In this document: one piece after another, positions 6,559 to 15,245 of the stretch
How positions within the stretch are numbered: the stretch's first letter is position 1
How the letters are laid out: each line of letters starts with the position of its first letter
IMG/VR virus record: IMGVR_UViG_3300033571_030427
Coordinates: 1-20,654 of that record
Direction: 5' to 3' (one strand)
DNA: 20,654 nt
Source of the DNA: a virus
The notes under the pieces: model-generated
Seen by the model: the letters and a program-made list of their open reading frames with translations, nothing else
Database searches by the model: none
What the model was told of the DNA's origin: nothing
Program-made: the position numbers and the translations under genes

Positions 6559-7301
6559 AATAAAGATTTATCAATCATTTCTTCTTTAAGCTCTTCATCG
6601 CTTAAATGAGGTTGCATATCATGTAAACCTGCTTGTTTACCATTTTTAAAAGTTTGAGCTGGTAGTATAGCCTGATCTTCTAAACATTTACAATCAATAA
6701 TTGCAGGACCGGGTTTATGTAATATTTCCTCTAATGTTTCTAGTTGACATTTAGTTCTTATTTCGTGGAATGTATGTTCGAATGCAAGAGCAATATTTTT
6801 TAAAGAGGGAAACCAAAGACCGGTCTCACTACTTGTACCATGCACTCTCCCCTCAAAAAATCTACTCTGAGTATTTTTAATTGAAAGATAACCGTCGTTA
6901 TTAAGAATAATAAATTTTATATTAAGTTGATGTTGTCTGACGACGGCAAGTTCTTGAATATTACTCATAAAACTTCCATCACCAATTATAGCAATTACCG
7001 GTTGATTACTTGCTATAGCAACTCCAATGGCTGCAGGTAGTGCCCAGCCCATATCAGCTTGTGCAGGGCTAAAAATAAACCGTTGACTATCTTTTGCTTT
7101 AAGTGCTACAGGCCCGGCATAACTTATACTACCAGCATCACCCATAATAATATCAGTTAATAAACTAAATCTGTTTACTGCGTCTAGAACTGCATAGATA
7201 TTAAGTTTATAATCATCTTCTTTAGGTAAGTATTCTGGAATTATAACAGGCCATTTATTTTTCCAGCTCTCACATTTTTTAATCCATAGTTCTTTATTCA
7301 T
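6555..7301 (-). CDS. ThDP enzyme, PP (cofactor diphosphate-binding) half, acetolactate synthase-like
   Basis: 248-aa protein matching only the C-terminal third of acetolactate synthase-type enzymes. The ThDP diphosphate/Mg motif starts at GDGSF (residues 107-111) and ends at NND (134-136). QADMGWALPAAIG upstream of it is the usual PP-domain entry. The NNDGYLSIKNTQSRFFEGR stretch resembles ThDP proteins in O-antigen clusters. The N-terminal PYR and central domains lie in the next gene upstream, joined by an ATGA overlap. Together they have the normal length of one enzyme, and the cut falls in the interdomain linker. It probably forms a complex with that partner. Confidence 0.9.
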   Translation of the reverse strand: MNKELWIKKCESWKNKWPVIIPEYLPKEDDYKLNIYAVLDAVNRFSLLTDIIMGDAGSISYAGPVALKAKDSQRFIFSPAQADMGWALPAAIGVAIASNQPVIAIIGDGSFMSNIQELAVVRQHQLNIKFIILNNDGYLSIKNTQSRFFEGRVHGTSSETGLWFPSLKNIALAFEHTFHEIRTKCQLETLEEILHKPGPAIIDCKCLEDQAILPAQTFKNGKQAGLHDMQPHLSDEELKEEMIDKSLL

Positions 7302-8320
7302 AGCATTACTCTAAAAAAATCTTTCAAGTCACATTGCCAGCTCACATCATTTTTAATAATGTCTTTATTTAATTCGTTACAATCTATGTCTACTACAATT
7401 TTTTTACTTGAGGGACTAAATAAAGATGAACTATATCCAATAACGCTTGAATTTAAACTGGACCCCAGTACAATAAGAAGGTCACAATTTTGAACGGCAA
7501 AATTACCTGCCCTACTACCCTTAATACCAATGGTTCCAATATTAAGGGGATGACTATCAGAAAAATAATCTCTCGAACCATAGGTACTTACATACGGGAG
7601 ATTATACTTACCTATAAATTCTCTAAATTGATCTATAGTATTACTTTGTCTTATACCGTAGCCGGCTAATACTAAAGGTCTTTCTGACTTGTCGATTTCA
7701 TTTTGAATAGTACTAGCTTTAAAAGACAAATACTCCTCATCTATAGGTGTACTTAAAGAATTAAACTCTTCATATTCATCTGGTATTAAAGCAGTTTGTA
7801 TATTTGCCGGTATATCAATCCATACTGGACCTGGTCTACCTGTAGTAGCAGTCCAAATGGCTCTTTGCAATATAAAAGGAACATCCGAAGCTGAAATTAC
7901 AAAATCTGTTCTCTTTGTAATTTCTTTGTAAGTGTCTACTATATGGTGCTCTTGTACACCATATTTTCTTATATTGATATTTTTATGAACGTTTATCCAG
8001 CCCGAGCAATCTTCCAGCTTTACATTACCACTTATAAAAATAACTGGTACACTGTCTTGCCATGCATTCAATACCGAAGTAGCACAGTTAGTACCCCCAC
8101 ACCCGGTAGTTGGATTAACTACGGAAAACCTACCTGTAAACTTGCTTTCACCTATTGCTGCATGCCCGGCTCCTTGTTCATGATGGTAGCATATGTACGA
8201 AAGTTGTCCATGTTTAATAAACCCATCATTAAGCCCCATAGCACCGCCACCCATAAGACCGTGTACAAATCTTGCACCATTATCGTAAAGATAATTAGCG
8301 ATCCAGTCGCATACTCTCAT
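7298..8320 (-). CDS. ThDP enzyme, PYR plus central domain half, acetolactate synthase-like
   Basis: 340-aa protein matching the N-terminal two thirds of acetolactate synthase-type enzymes. The PYR domain carries the catalytic Glu that activates ThDP in YHHEQGAGHAAIGESKFTG (Glu48), and GPVWIDIPANIQ ends this domain. The central domain (LAGYGIRQS to VVDIDCNELN) resembles the FAD-binding middle domain of acetolactate synthase. The start at 8320 is chosen because AAGG lies about 9 bases upstream. A longer frame from 8347 would overlap the previous gene further. Enzymes of this type transfer a two-carbon unit from pyruvate; YerE does so onto a 4-keto sugar. That activity here is inferred. Confidence 0.88.
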   Translation of the reverse strand: MRVCDWIANYLYDNGARFVHGLMGGGAMGLNDGFIKHGQLSYICYHHEQGAGHAAIGESKFTGRFSVVNPTTGCGGTNCATSVLNAWQDSVPVIFISGNVKLEDCSGWINVHKNINIRKYGVQEHHIVDTYKEITKRTDFVISASDVPFILQRAIWTATTGRPGPVWIDIPANIQTALIPDEYEEFNSLSTPIDEEYLSFKASTIQNEIDKSERPLVLAGYGIRQSNTIDQFREFIGKYNLPYVSTYGSRDYFSDSHPLNIGTIGIKGSRAGNFAVQNCDLLIVLGSSLNSSVIGYSSSLFSPSSKKIVVDIDCNELNKDIIKNDVSWQCDLKDFFRVML

Positions 8321-8969
8321 GTATATAAACCTTATCTCCGTCAACATTCTTTTTTGAGTCTCTATAACCCATACTTGATAAGAATGTTAAAATTTTATTA
8401 TAGTTAACTTCATATCTTTTTGCCCATGCATCATGGTACTCTAGGGCAATAACCGGTCGGTGTGTCTTTATTGTATTAACTGCTCCTTCAAGCGCAAAAA
8501 GTTCGTACCCCTCCACATCAAGATGGATTAAATCACATACCTGTAAAAAAAGATCATCGACTTGAAAAGTTGGAATTAAACCTACCCCCTGTACGTGGGT
8601 TGACCCCGTATCGGGTGTAATCTGATCAAGACCTACACAACCGCGAGTATTACCAAGACAGGCTTGAAATTTAATTACATTTATTTCAGTTACATTTTTT
8701 GTAAGGCAATAAAAATTTACAGGCTCAGGTTCAAATGTATAAACAACATCAAATAAATTTGCATACTGCTTTACATAAAAACCCGCATTACCACCGGCTT
8801 GAACTACTACACGTCTATTAGGTACATAGGCACTTATATATTTTGGAACTGCGGGATGCGTTTGCATATAATGCCAACACGATGTTGGTCCCTCATAATC
8901 ACCATAACCATCATTACCAGGCCAAAACCACCCGGCTGAGTTAATTACTACTTTTGTTTTTATGTCCAT
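8295..8969 (-). CDS. FkbM-family SAM-dependent methyltransferase
   Basis: 224-aa methyltransferase. The SAM-binding region is VVVQAGGNAGFYVKQYANLF followed by VYTFEPEPVNF. The FkbM signature DLIHLDVEGYELFALEGA is clear, and LEYHD follows. FkbM enzymes usually O-methylate sugars or polyketides and are frequent in phage and bacterial glycan clusters. The start ATG overlaps the end of the aminotransferase gene by 29 bases, and the 3' end overlaps the ThDP gene by 26 bases. The ribosome site is weak, suggesting coupled translation. Probable role: methylating a sugar made or transferred by its neighbours. Confidence 0.9.
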   Translation of the reverse strand: MDIKTKVVINSAGWFWPGNDGYGDYEGPTSCWHYMQTHPAVPKYISAYVPNRRVVVQAGGNAGFYVKQYANLFDVVYTFEPEPVNFYCLTKNVTEINVIKFQACLGNTRGCVGLDQITPDTGSTHVQGVGLIPTFQVDDLFLQVCDLIHLDVEGYELFALEGAVNTIKTHRPVIALEYHDAWAKRYEVNYNKILTFLSSMGYRDSKKNVDGDKVYIHESMRLDR

Positions 8970-10125
8970 TTACCCACTCATTTATTCTGTCTAAAGCTAG
9001 GCGAATATTGTCTCTACTAGTGGCGTAGCAAAGGCGAATATACCCCTCACCATATTCACCAAAGCAGTTACCGGGGCAAGATACTACCCCAGCATCAAGA
9101 AGACCCTCAAAAACTTCTTCTGAAGTTAAGCCTGTTCCTGTAATATTTGGAAACACATAAAACGCACCACCGGGATTAACACAGCTAAATCCTTTTATCT
9201 TATTTAATCCATCCACAAGAAGTTTACGCCTTTCTTTAAACTCTCTCATCATATTATATACTTCTTCTTGTGAACCTTCCAGCGCTTCTTTACCTGCTTC
9301 TTGAATAAAGGGGCTTACACAGCTAGAGGTTGTCTGTAACAAAACTGCCATTCGCTCAACTACTTTTTGTGGGCCAATTATTGTACCAAGTCTCCAGCCT
9401 GTCATTGCAAACGATTTACTAAAACCATCACTTAAAATTATATGTTCGCGACACTGATCGTAAACGCTGGGGCTATAAATGAGAGAATGATCATAATTCA
9501 TACGACTATAGATTTCATCACTATAAACGTAGATATCATGCTTCTTAGCTATCTCATATACTAACCTTATTTCATTAAGGGTCATTACACTACCAGTAGG
9601 ATTATTGGGACTATTAATAATTATTAATCTAGTTTTTTCTGTAATAGCTTTTTCTATATCTTCAGGACTCATCCTAAATTGATTTTTTTCTAATAAGGGC
9701 ACTCTTACTGCTTTTGCACCACACATTTTTATAGTACTGTAATAAGTTGCAAATCCAGGGTCAGGTACTATAATCTCACAACCGGGATCAACCAAGCAAT
9801 AAATTGCATAAAAAATACCAATGTTAGCACCAGGGGTAATAAGTACCTGATTAATATCTGGTGTAAACCCTCGGCTTTCTTTTATGTGTTGTCTTATTGT
9901 TTCTCTAAAGTCAGGCAATCCAAAACTGCTACAATAGTGTGTACCCCCATTATGAAGTGACCTATAAGCAGCTTCAATTATATTATGTGGTGTTGTAAAG
10001 TCAGGATCACCAATTTCCATATGAACTAGGTGCTTGCCTTGCCGCTCGAGATCTTTAGCGCGGTCAAGGTATTTAAACATTGGTTGACCGTCAATGTTTT
10101 GTGATGCTTGCGAAAGAGATTTCAA
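8941..10125 (-). CDS. Class I/II PLP-dependent aminotransferase
   Basis: 394-aa fold-type I aminotransferase of full family length, resembling the aspartate/alanine group. Motifs seen are NSPNNPTG (171-178), the PLP ring Asp in YSDEIY (Asp203), the PLP Lys in SDGFSKSFAMTGWRLG (Lys237) and the Arg of WRLG (Arg245). The protein looks intact. Such enzymes normally act on amino and keto acids and not on nucleotide sugars, so its place in a glycan block is unusual. It might supply pyruvate or an amino acid building block, for instance by an alanine transaminase reaction. This is speculation. It starts 2 bases after the GT25-like gene ends. Confidence 0.93.
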   Translation of the reverse strand: MKSLSQASQNIDGQPMFKYLDRAKDLERQGKHLVHMEIGDPDFTTPHNIIEAAYRSLHNGGTHYCSSFGLPDFRETIRQHIKESRGFTPDINQVLITPGANIGIFYAIYCLVDPGCEIIVPDPGFATYYSTIKMCGAKAVRVPLLEKNQFRMSPEDIEKAITEKTRLIIINSPNNPTGSVMTLNEIRLVYEIAKKHDIYVYSDEIYSRMNYDHSLIYSPSVYDQCREHIILSDGFSKSFAMTGWRLGTIIGPQKVVERMAVLLQTTSSCVSPFIQEAGKEALEGSQEEVYNMMREFKERRKLLVDGLNKIKGFSCVNPGGAFYVFPNITGTGLTSEEVFEGLLDAGVVSCPGNCFGEYGEGYIRLCYATSRDNIRLALDRINEWVNGHKNKSSN

Positions 10126-10127
10126 TT

Positions 10128-10892
10128 TTAAAGACCAGCAAGGGTAAGAATTTCAGGCATATCGTTTCTAGTTTGCATATTGATATCCATATATTGACTA
10201 TGCAATGGTTGTTCGGTTTGAAATAGCCCGTTTTGAGAGCCTTGAGCAACAATAGGAGGCTCTAACCAATATACATTCATATCTAACATTTTCATCCAAA
10301 AACCTAGTTCCGGATCCGGATTGAAACATATTTTTTTGGCATTCATATAGTCATAAACTTTTTTTGCTGCTTCTTTTTTGAAAAGAATCGAATCTGCACA
10401 CCTGTCAGCAGGATGTTCTTTTTTATACCAAAATACACCTTCTTTAAGACGTTCTTTTGGTATGCGTTTACCTGCACCTTGACCGATAAATGCTACGTCC
10501 CATTCTTTAGGTAAACTGTTCATGTATATGTGAAGTGTTTCTTTAAAGTTTTCACAAATAATAGCATCATCTTCAAACATTATTCCTACTTCATTAATAC
10601 CATATCCAATTCTTCTAAACGCTTCTTTTTGCTTAAGACTCAAAGATACCATTGATGGTTGAAGAGGGTAGTGGGGATAAAATTCGTTAGGATCTTGACC
10701 TCGGCGTTGATATTCTAAGTGGTCGGCTTGAAAATTATCCACGTAAAGTTGATAAGAAACTTCTTCTTTATCCCAATCTAATATCCAATGAACGTTTTCC
10801 ATTTTTTCTTTTTTAAAAATAGCGTCCATTACTGCTTTACGTCTAGCATTTCCTTTATAGTGTACAACATAGGAAGGAATGTCTTTATTCAT
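10128..10892 (-). CDS. Glycosyltransferase, GT25 (LPS core type) family
   Basis: 254-aa transferase of the LPS biosynthesis GT25 type. The acidic metal motif is MFEDDAII (EDD at residues 107-109). SILFKKEAAKKVYDYM and the C-terminal VYWLEPPIVAQGSQNGLFQT follow the usual GT25 order. No signal or membrane segment is visible, so it is probably cytoplasmic or loosely membrane-bound. ATGA overlap with the upstream GT4-like gene links the two in translation. Likely role is adding a sugar to a lipid-linked glycan or LPS core. Donor unknown. Confidence 0.85.
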   Translation of the reverse strand: MNKDIPSYVVHYKGNARRKAVMDAIFKKEKMENVHWILDWDKEEVSYQLYVDNFQADHLEYQRRGQDPNEFYPHYPLQPSMVSLSLKQKEAFRRIGYGINEVGIMFEDDAIICENFKETLHIYMNSLPKEWDVAFIGQGAGKRIPKERLKEGVFWYKKEHPADRCADSILFKKEAAKKVYDYMNAKKICFNPDPELGFWMKMLDMNVYWLEPPIVAQGSQNGLFQTEQPLHSQYMDINMQTRNDMPEILTLAGL

Positions 10893-11833
10893 TTAAGAAA
10901 GACCTCGTCAAATTTTTTAATTACAGATATAGGATTAAACTGCTCTACTAAATGTTTCCAATCCTGCCTTTTAAACTGATCTATGTTTTGTAGTTTTTCA
11001 ATTATATCTTTTTCATTGTAAAGGGAACCAGAGGACTTAAGAAGGTAATTATGATTTTGATCAATACCACCTTCCCAAGCAAATACTGGTTTATTATGAA
11101 ATAGAAACTCACAGACTGATAATCCAAAGCTTTCCCCCCTGTTGCGAGCATGGAGCATGGCATCACACGTATTAATAAAGTTAGATTTCTTTTGTCTATC
11201 TACTATGGAATCAACATAGATAACACGTTCATGTTTTATAAATGGTTCAGTATTAACTAATAGTAAAACAAACCTGTTGTCTTTATCTAAAAGTTGCTTA
11301 ATTGCTTGTTTAGCAAACGGTAAATCAAATGTTAAGTAACCGCCATAACGACCAAGCACAATTTTATCTTTACTGATACCAAGTTTTTGTCTATAATCTT
11401 CATTAGGAGAAGGAAGATCTACAATATGAGGCACAAACGGAATTTCCCCGCCCATAGTTTTTGAAAGCCATTCAGATACATATGCATAGCGATCACCATG
11501 AGGTTCTTTTGCCTGAAATACGGCATGCACCGCGGTACGTACATTATGAGGTAAGGGCTCGTCAAAACCATAACGTATAAAATAAGTAACATCAGCGTCT
11601 TTAACTGCTTCTTCTAATTCTTTAGAATTTTTATAGGAACGGACCTCAAATGATTTTTTCATAAAATCAAGTGCTTCCTGTTCTGTACCTACATCCTTTT
11701 CATAAGGAAAATCATTATTATATAAAATGATACTTTCGTTTCCTAAAACCTCTTGATTATATTTTGCATAATCATAAACTGCAACTGCAGTCCCTCGGTA
11801 GTTTAGTGTTATAGTATGAAATATAACTTTCAT
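10889..11833 (-). CDS. Glycosyltransferase, GT4/GT-B type
   Basis: 314-aa retaining glycosyltransferase candidate. The EX7E donor-site pattern is seen in RGESFGLSVCEF (Glu234 and Glu242), preceded by CDAMLHAR and followed by NKPVFAWEGG, as in GT4 C-terminal domains. The N-terminal domain is shorter than usual, so the protein is compact. It lies between two other transferases with ATGA overlaps on both sides. Sugar specificity cannot be inferred. Confidence 0.85.
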   Translation of the reverse strand: MKVIFHTITLNYRGTAVAVYDYAKYNQEVLGNESIILYNNDFPYEKDVGTEQEALDFMKKSFEVRSYKNSKELEEAVKDADVTYFIRYGFDEPLPHNVRTAVHAVFQAKEPHGDRYAYVSEWLSKTMGGEIPFVPHIVDLPSPNEDYRQKLGISKDKIVLGRYGGYLTFDLPFAKQAIKQLLDKDNRFVLLLVNTEPFIKHERVIYVDSIVDRQKKSNFINTCDAMLHARNRGESFGLSVCEFLFHNKPVFAWEGGIDQNHNYLLKSSGSLYNEKDIIEKLQNIDQFKRQDWKHLVEQFNPISVIKKFDEVFLK

Positions 11834-12561
11834 CCTAACTTTGCCTTCACGTTTTGATATAATTGTTGTTCAGCAGGAAAACAAGCAATACGACCTTGAA
11901 AGTCAAAATTAGTTGACTCAAACATACCTTTAGTTGTAAATGTACCTTTCACTACCTCTTTACATCTTTTAATAAAAAGCTGTACGTTGGTTTCCATTCT
12001 ACTTTGAAAGAGGTGATAAAATTTATTTGCAAATACTGTACCTACACCATACAGGCCGTAATTGTTTAGTCTCCAGACGCCTTCTTCCGGTTCTCTTTCA
12101 AAATGTGTAGGGTAGAATGCTTTCATTCTTACCCCGTTTTGTTCAGCTATGTAACATAGTTCTTCTGCAACATCTGATCGCTGGGTTTCTAAAAATGATG
12201 GCTTACCTAGTGCTACCCATAATGGTTTGTATATAAAGAAGCATGAAGGTGCTATGAATGTATGGGTCATAGGAGGCAGGTGATTGGTTGCCTGTACATT
12301 ACCAGCGATACTTTTATTAAGTCCGACAAATTGTACTAATTCCATAATTGCATCCCCTGATAAAGGTATACAATCAATATCTAAAAATCCTACAATTTCA
12401 GCGTCGGTATTTTCCATTATAGAATTCATAAAATCACCGTGCCTGATTACCTGCTCATAATAATTAACTGGAACGTTCCAATGTTCCATAACTTTTTTAT
12501 GGGCACTTATGAACTCTTGATTAGAATTAGGAAAATAAAAAGTATTAATTGAAACTTTCAT
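11830..12561 (-). CDS. Glycosyltransferase-like protein with DxD motif
   Basis: 243-aa protein beginning MKVSINTFYFPNSNQEFI. A GT-A-like metal site is visible in GFLDIDCIPL (Asp61 and Asp63), where strands leading to LDxD are typical. The rest (HTFIAPSCFFIYKPLW, FYPTHFEREPEEGVWR) resembles sugar transferase-like proteins of phage and bacterial glycan clusters, without a family I can name. It overlaps both neighbours by ATGA. Assignment as a glycosyltransferase is probable but not certain. Confidence 0.65.
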   Translation of the reverse strand: MKVSINTFYFPNSNQEFISAHKKVMEHWNVPVNYYEQVIRHGDFMNSIMENTDAEIVGFLDIDCIPLSGDAIMELVQFVGLNKSIAGNVQATNHLPPMTHTFIAPSCFFIYKPLWVALGKPSFLETQRSDVAEELCYIAEQNGVRMKAFYPTHFEREPEEGVWRLNNYGLYGVGTVFANKFYHLFQSRMETNVQLFIKRCKEVVKGTFTTKGMFESTNFDFQGRIACFPAEQQLYQNVKAKLG

Positions 12562-13379
12562 CGTAGTAATTGATCCACAGTTGCGTTAATAGAATAGACC
12601 GGTATATAACCTAGAGCTCTGAGCTTTGAGTTTTCCATATACATAGATTCTACCTGTACTGTTTTATGAAAAAATGGTTGCTCAATATAATTGATCTTTG
12701 ACGTTGAGTTAATTTTCTTAATAGCATAGTCAATTATATCCTTAAATAGAGTTGGCTTGCCATTGCCTATGTTATAAATTTCATTTTTTTGACCGCGTTC
12801 TATAACTAATTTAACCGCACTACATAAATCAGCTACGTGGATATAATCCCTGTAGAACTGCCCTTCATTATACAAATTAATATCGTGATTGTTTTTAATC
12901 TCATTAATAAGATATGTAAGAGCGTTTTTCTTTTTTGAAACACTTTTATCCCCCGGGCCAATTACATTTGCAAATCTTAATATGCGGTAGTTAATGTCGT
13001 AAGTCTCGCAATATGATATTAACAGCTGTTCAGCTGCACGCTTAGTAATAGAATAAAAACCTCTAGGTTCACAATATGAATCTTCTCTTGCCGGGAGGGT
13101 TGTATCACCGTAAACAAACCACGAACTTGCAAAATTAAAAACCTTATGTGGAGATTCTTTTCTAAAGTTTTCCAGCACCCTAATAAGGGTTATTAAATTA
13201 GTTTCAATATCAATATACGGGTTAACCTTTACATTATAATTAGTAGTAGTACTAATTAAATATAGAACATCATGGCCAGGTTTTGGGATTAAATTATCAC
13301 GCTCGTTCAAAACACAAGCGTACCGCTTACAATATTCTGTCCCAATAAACCCAGTTCCACCAAATAAATTCACTATCAT
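12558..13379 (-). CDS. NAD(P)-dependent sugar dehydratase/epimerase/reductase (SDR)
   Basis: 273-aa extended SDR acting on a nucleotide sugar. The dinucleotide motif is GGTGFIG (residues 7-13), the catalytic Ser is in FNFASSWFVYG (Ser86), and YxxxK is YSITK (109-113). FANVIGPGDK and FYRDYIHVADL are typical of this family. All triad residues are present, unlike the SDR at 5629-6558. It follows the E1-type dehydrase with a one-base overlap, so it could act on the 3-deoxy-4-keto sugar, for example as a C4 reductase. It may instead be an unrelated epimerase. Confidence 0.88.
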   Translation of the reverse strand: MIVNLFGGTGFIGTEYCKRYACVLNERDNLIPKPGHDVLYLISTTTNYNVKVNPYIDIETNLITLIRVLENFRKESPHKVFNFASSWFVYGDTTLPAREDSYCEPRGFYSITKRAAEQLLISYCETYDINYRILRFANVIGPGDKSVSKKKNALTYLINEIKNNHDINLYNEGQFYRDYIHVADLCSAVKLVIERGQKNEIYNIGNGKPTLFKDIIDYAIKKINSTSKINYIEQPFFHKTVQVESMYMENSKLRALGYIPVYSINATVDQLLR

Positions 13380-14668
13380 TAAAACTCACTTAATACTTTG
13401 TCAATATATTGTAATACTTCCTCTGTATAAAGAGGAGAGCAACCTAAAAAGAAAACATTACTTAAAGCCATATTAGAATTAGGGTACTTAGTAAAATCGT
13501 CTAAGTGCTTATATCCTGGGTGTAATAAAATATTACCGGAAAAATAGTTACGAGTCTGGATCTTTTTTTCTTCTAGATAGGCAACTAAAAACTCTTTTAA
13601 ATCTTGTGACTCGCAGAATACCGGGACACCAAACCACGAGGGATCACAGTTGGAATGTGCCTTTATAGTACTTAAGCCTGAAACTTTTTCTAACGAAGAA
13701 TCAATGCGCGCTTTGTATTTTCTTCTAAGTTCGTCAATCTTGTCAATTTTTTTAAGCTGCGCGATACCAATAGCACCCTGAAGGTCTAAAGGCTTCAAAT
13801 TATAACCCATGTAGGTAAATAGATACTTGTGATCAATTACCCCTTCATAGTCAGGCAACCAGTTGCTAAAACGTTTTCCGCATGTACCGCAAGGTAAGAA
13901 ACTATTTGCACCAACACAGTAACAATCCCGACCCCACCAACTAATGCTCCTTACTCTATCAATTAAAAGTTTATCATTAGAGCAAACCATTCCTCCCTCG
14001 CCGGTACTAATATGGTGGGCGGGATAAAACGAAGTTGTCCAAGAATAATAATACTCTGTAATTAGCTTACCATTTACTTTTGTTCCGAGGCTGTCACAAT
14101 TATCACCTAATAATAAGATACCATGTTTGTTACACAATGCATCTAGCTTATCCATATCAGGGGGATTACCAAGAACAGGAGATACAAAAATAGCTTTAGT
14201 CTTAGGTGTGATCTTTTCTTCGATTTTATTGACATCAAAATTTAATGTATCTAATTCAATATCAATAAAGACTGGCTTTAGATTGTTTTGAACTAAAGGA
14301 GCAATAGTTGTTGGAAAGCCAACAGGTGATACGATCACCTCATCACCACACTCCCACTCAAAGTGATATTTGAGTGCTGTAATCATAACTAGGTTTGCTG
14401 ATGAACCCGAGTTAACCATGTGTGCGTAGCCAACATTAAATTTTTCACAAAATTTTGTTTGAAACTCGTCTACATAGTCACCAGAAGTAATCCAATTACC
14501 TTTCACAAACGCAGAAAGAGCTAATTCAAGCTCTTCTGCATCCCACCACTGACCTGAGTACTGAACAGTATCCTTCCCAGGACTAAACTGTTCGTACGAT
14601 TTCAGGTAAGCAGGTTTAACTTGTGATAAGGTTTTAATGGCATTATTAATCTCATCAATGGTAGGCAT
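13379..14668 (-). CDS. rfbH: PMP-dependent 3-dehydrase, CDP-4-keto-6-deoxyglucose-3-dehydrase (E1/RfbH) type
   Basis: 429-aa DegT/DnrJ/EryC1/StrS fold protein. The residue that is normally the PLP-binding Lys is His218 in SFYPAHHISTGEGG, the hallmark of 3-dehydrases that remove the C3 hydroxyl. Phosphate binding is in NSGSSAN, and DNCDSLG holds the cofactor Asp. Cys191, Cys249, Cys251 and Cys263 (before GKRF) match the [2Fe-2S] pattern of E1, C-X57-C-X1-C-X7-C, except that the last gap is 11 residues and holds an extra Cys260. ColD-type dehydrases, as I recall, lack the iron-sulfur cluster, so E1/RfbH is favoured. E1 needs an E3 reductase partner, which is not in this window. GGAG precedes the ATG closely. 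Confidence 0.9.
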   Translation of the reverse strand: MPTIDEINNAIKTLSQVKPAYLKSYEQFSPGKDTVQYSGQWWDAEELELALSAFVKGNWITSGDYVDEFQTKFCEKFNVGYAHMVNSGSSANLVMITALKYHFEWECGDEVIVSPVGFPTTIAPLVQNNLKPVFIDIELDTLNFDVNKIEEKITPKTKAIFVSPVLGNPPDMDKLDALCNKHGILLLGDNCDSLGTKVNGKLITEYYYSWTTSFYPAHHISTGEGGMVCSNDKLLIDRVRSISWWGRDCYCVGANSFLPCGTCGKRFSNWLPDYEGVIDHKYLFTYMGYNLKPLDLQGAIGIAQLKKIDKIDELRRKYKARIDSSLEKVSGLSTIKAHSNCDPSWFGVPVFCESQDLKEFLVAYLEEKKIQTRNYFSGNILLHPGYKHLDDFTKYPNSNMALSNVFFLGCSPLYTEEVLQYIDKVLSEF

Positions 14669-14669
14669 A

Positions 14670-15245
14670 TTACTCCACTTTTGTTATTACAGTTTCCTTA
14701 GACTCATCAAGTGCTTTAAATTTGTCTTCACGGGTTTGTTTATTATTAGATTTAACACTAACTAGACGACGACCCTCATCTCGAGAGATTTTAAACATAA
14801 CAAACGCTCTATAGAAATCTTTTTCTTTAACTACAGCGACACGTTCGCGACGGAAAAACGACAAATCTTGTTTTACACGTACCTTAGATACGCGGTCGAT
14901 TTCTCGTTCAACATCTTTAACGCCAACACCACTCTCGAGGGCAGACTCTTTCTTCAACGAATCAACGTTGAGCCCTAGTCGCTCAGCAATTTGAATTTGT
15001 GCATTGAGGGTTGCTTTGTCGATTGCAAACTGCATGTCTTTAGATACATCAGTTGCTGTGACGGTAATGTCTTTTTCATTATCCACTTCCTGGGTTAGAA
15101 ACCATTCAGGGATATTGTCGACTTTGTTTTTAGGTACTTCAACCATCTTATTGTCTTTGCTATTAGGACCCAGACCGATAGTTGAACACCCTGTTAAGAT
15201 AATACCCAAAGCACATGCTGCAACATAACTAATAATCATTCTCAT
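14670..15245 (-). CDS. LPP20-like outer-membrane lipoprotein
   Basis: 191-aa lipoprotein. A basic N-terminus and hydrophobic segment end in the lipobox LTGC (residues 17-20); Cys20 would be lipidated, and Ser at +2 favours the outer membrane. The mature part has IPEWFL near its start and a mixed alpha/beta region ending FYRAFVMFKI, which resembles LPP20-family lipoproteins. The tail is charged. GGAG lies 6 bases before the ATG. It overlaps the upstream secreted-protein gene by ATGA, so the two are probably made as a pair. LPP20-family function is not established; a role in changing the host envelope or blocking further phage adsorption is only a guess. Confidence 0.8.
   Translation of the reverse strand: MRMIISYVAACALGIILTGCSTIGLGPNSKDNKMVEVPKNKVDNIPEWFLTQEVDNEKDITVTATDVSKDMQFAIDKATLNAQIQIAERLGLNVDSLKKESALESGVGVKDVEREIDRVSKVRVKQDLSFFRRERVAVVKEKDFYRAFVMFKISRDEGRRLVSVKSNNKQTREDKFKALDESKETVITKVE

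Noticed and set aside
7298-7320. Programmed -1 frameshift on the seven-T run joining the two ThDP genes
   Set aside because: The -1 frame meets TAG directly after the run, so slippage would end translation and not fuse the proteins.
7943-8407. Plus-strand open frame of 154 codons
   Set aside because: It lies opposite the well-supported ThDP and FkbM genes, has low-complexity content and no plausible family.
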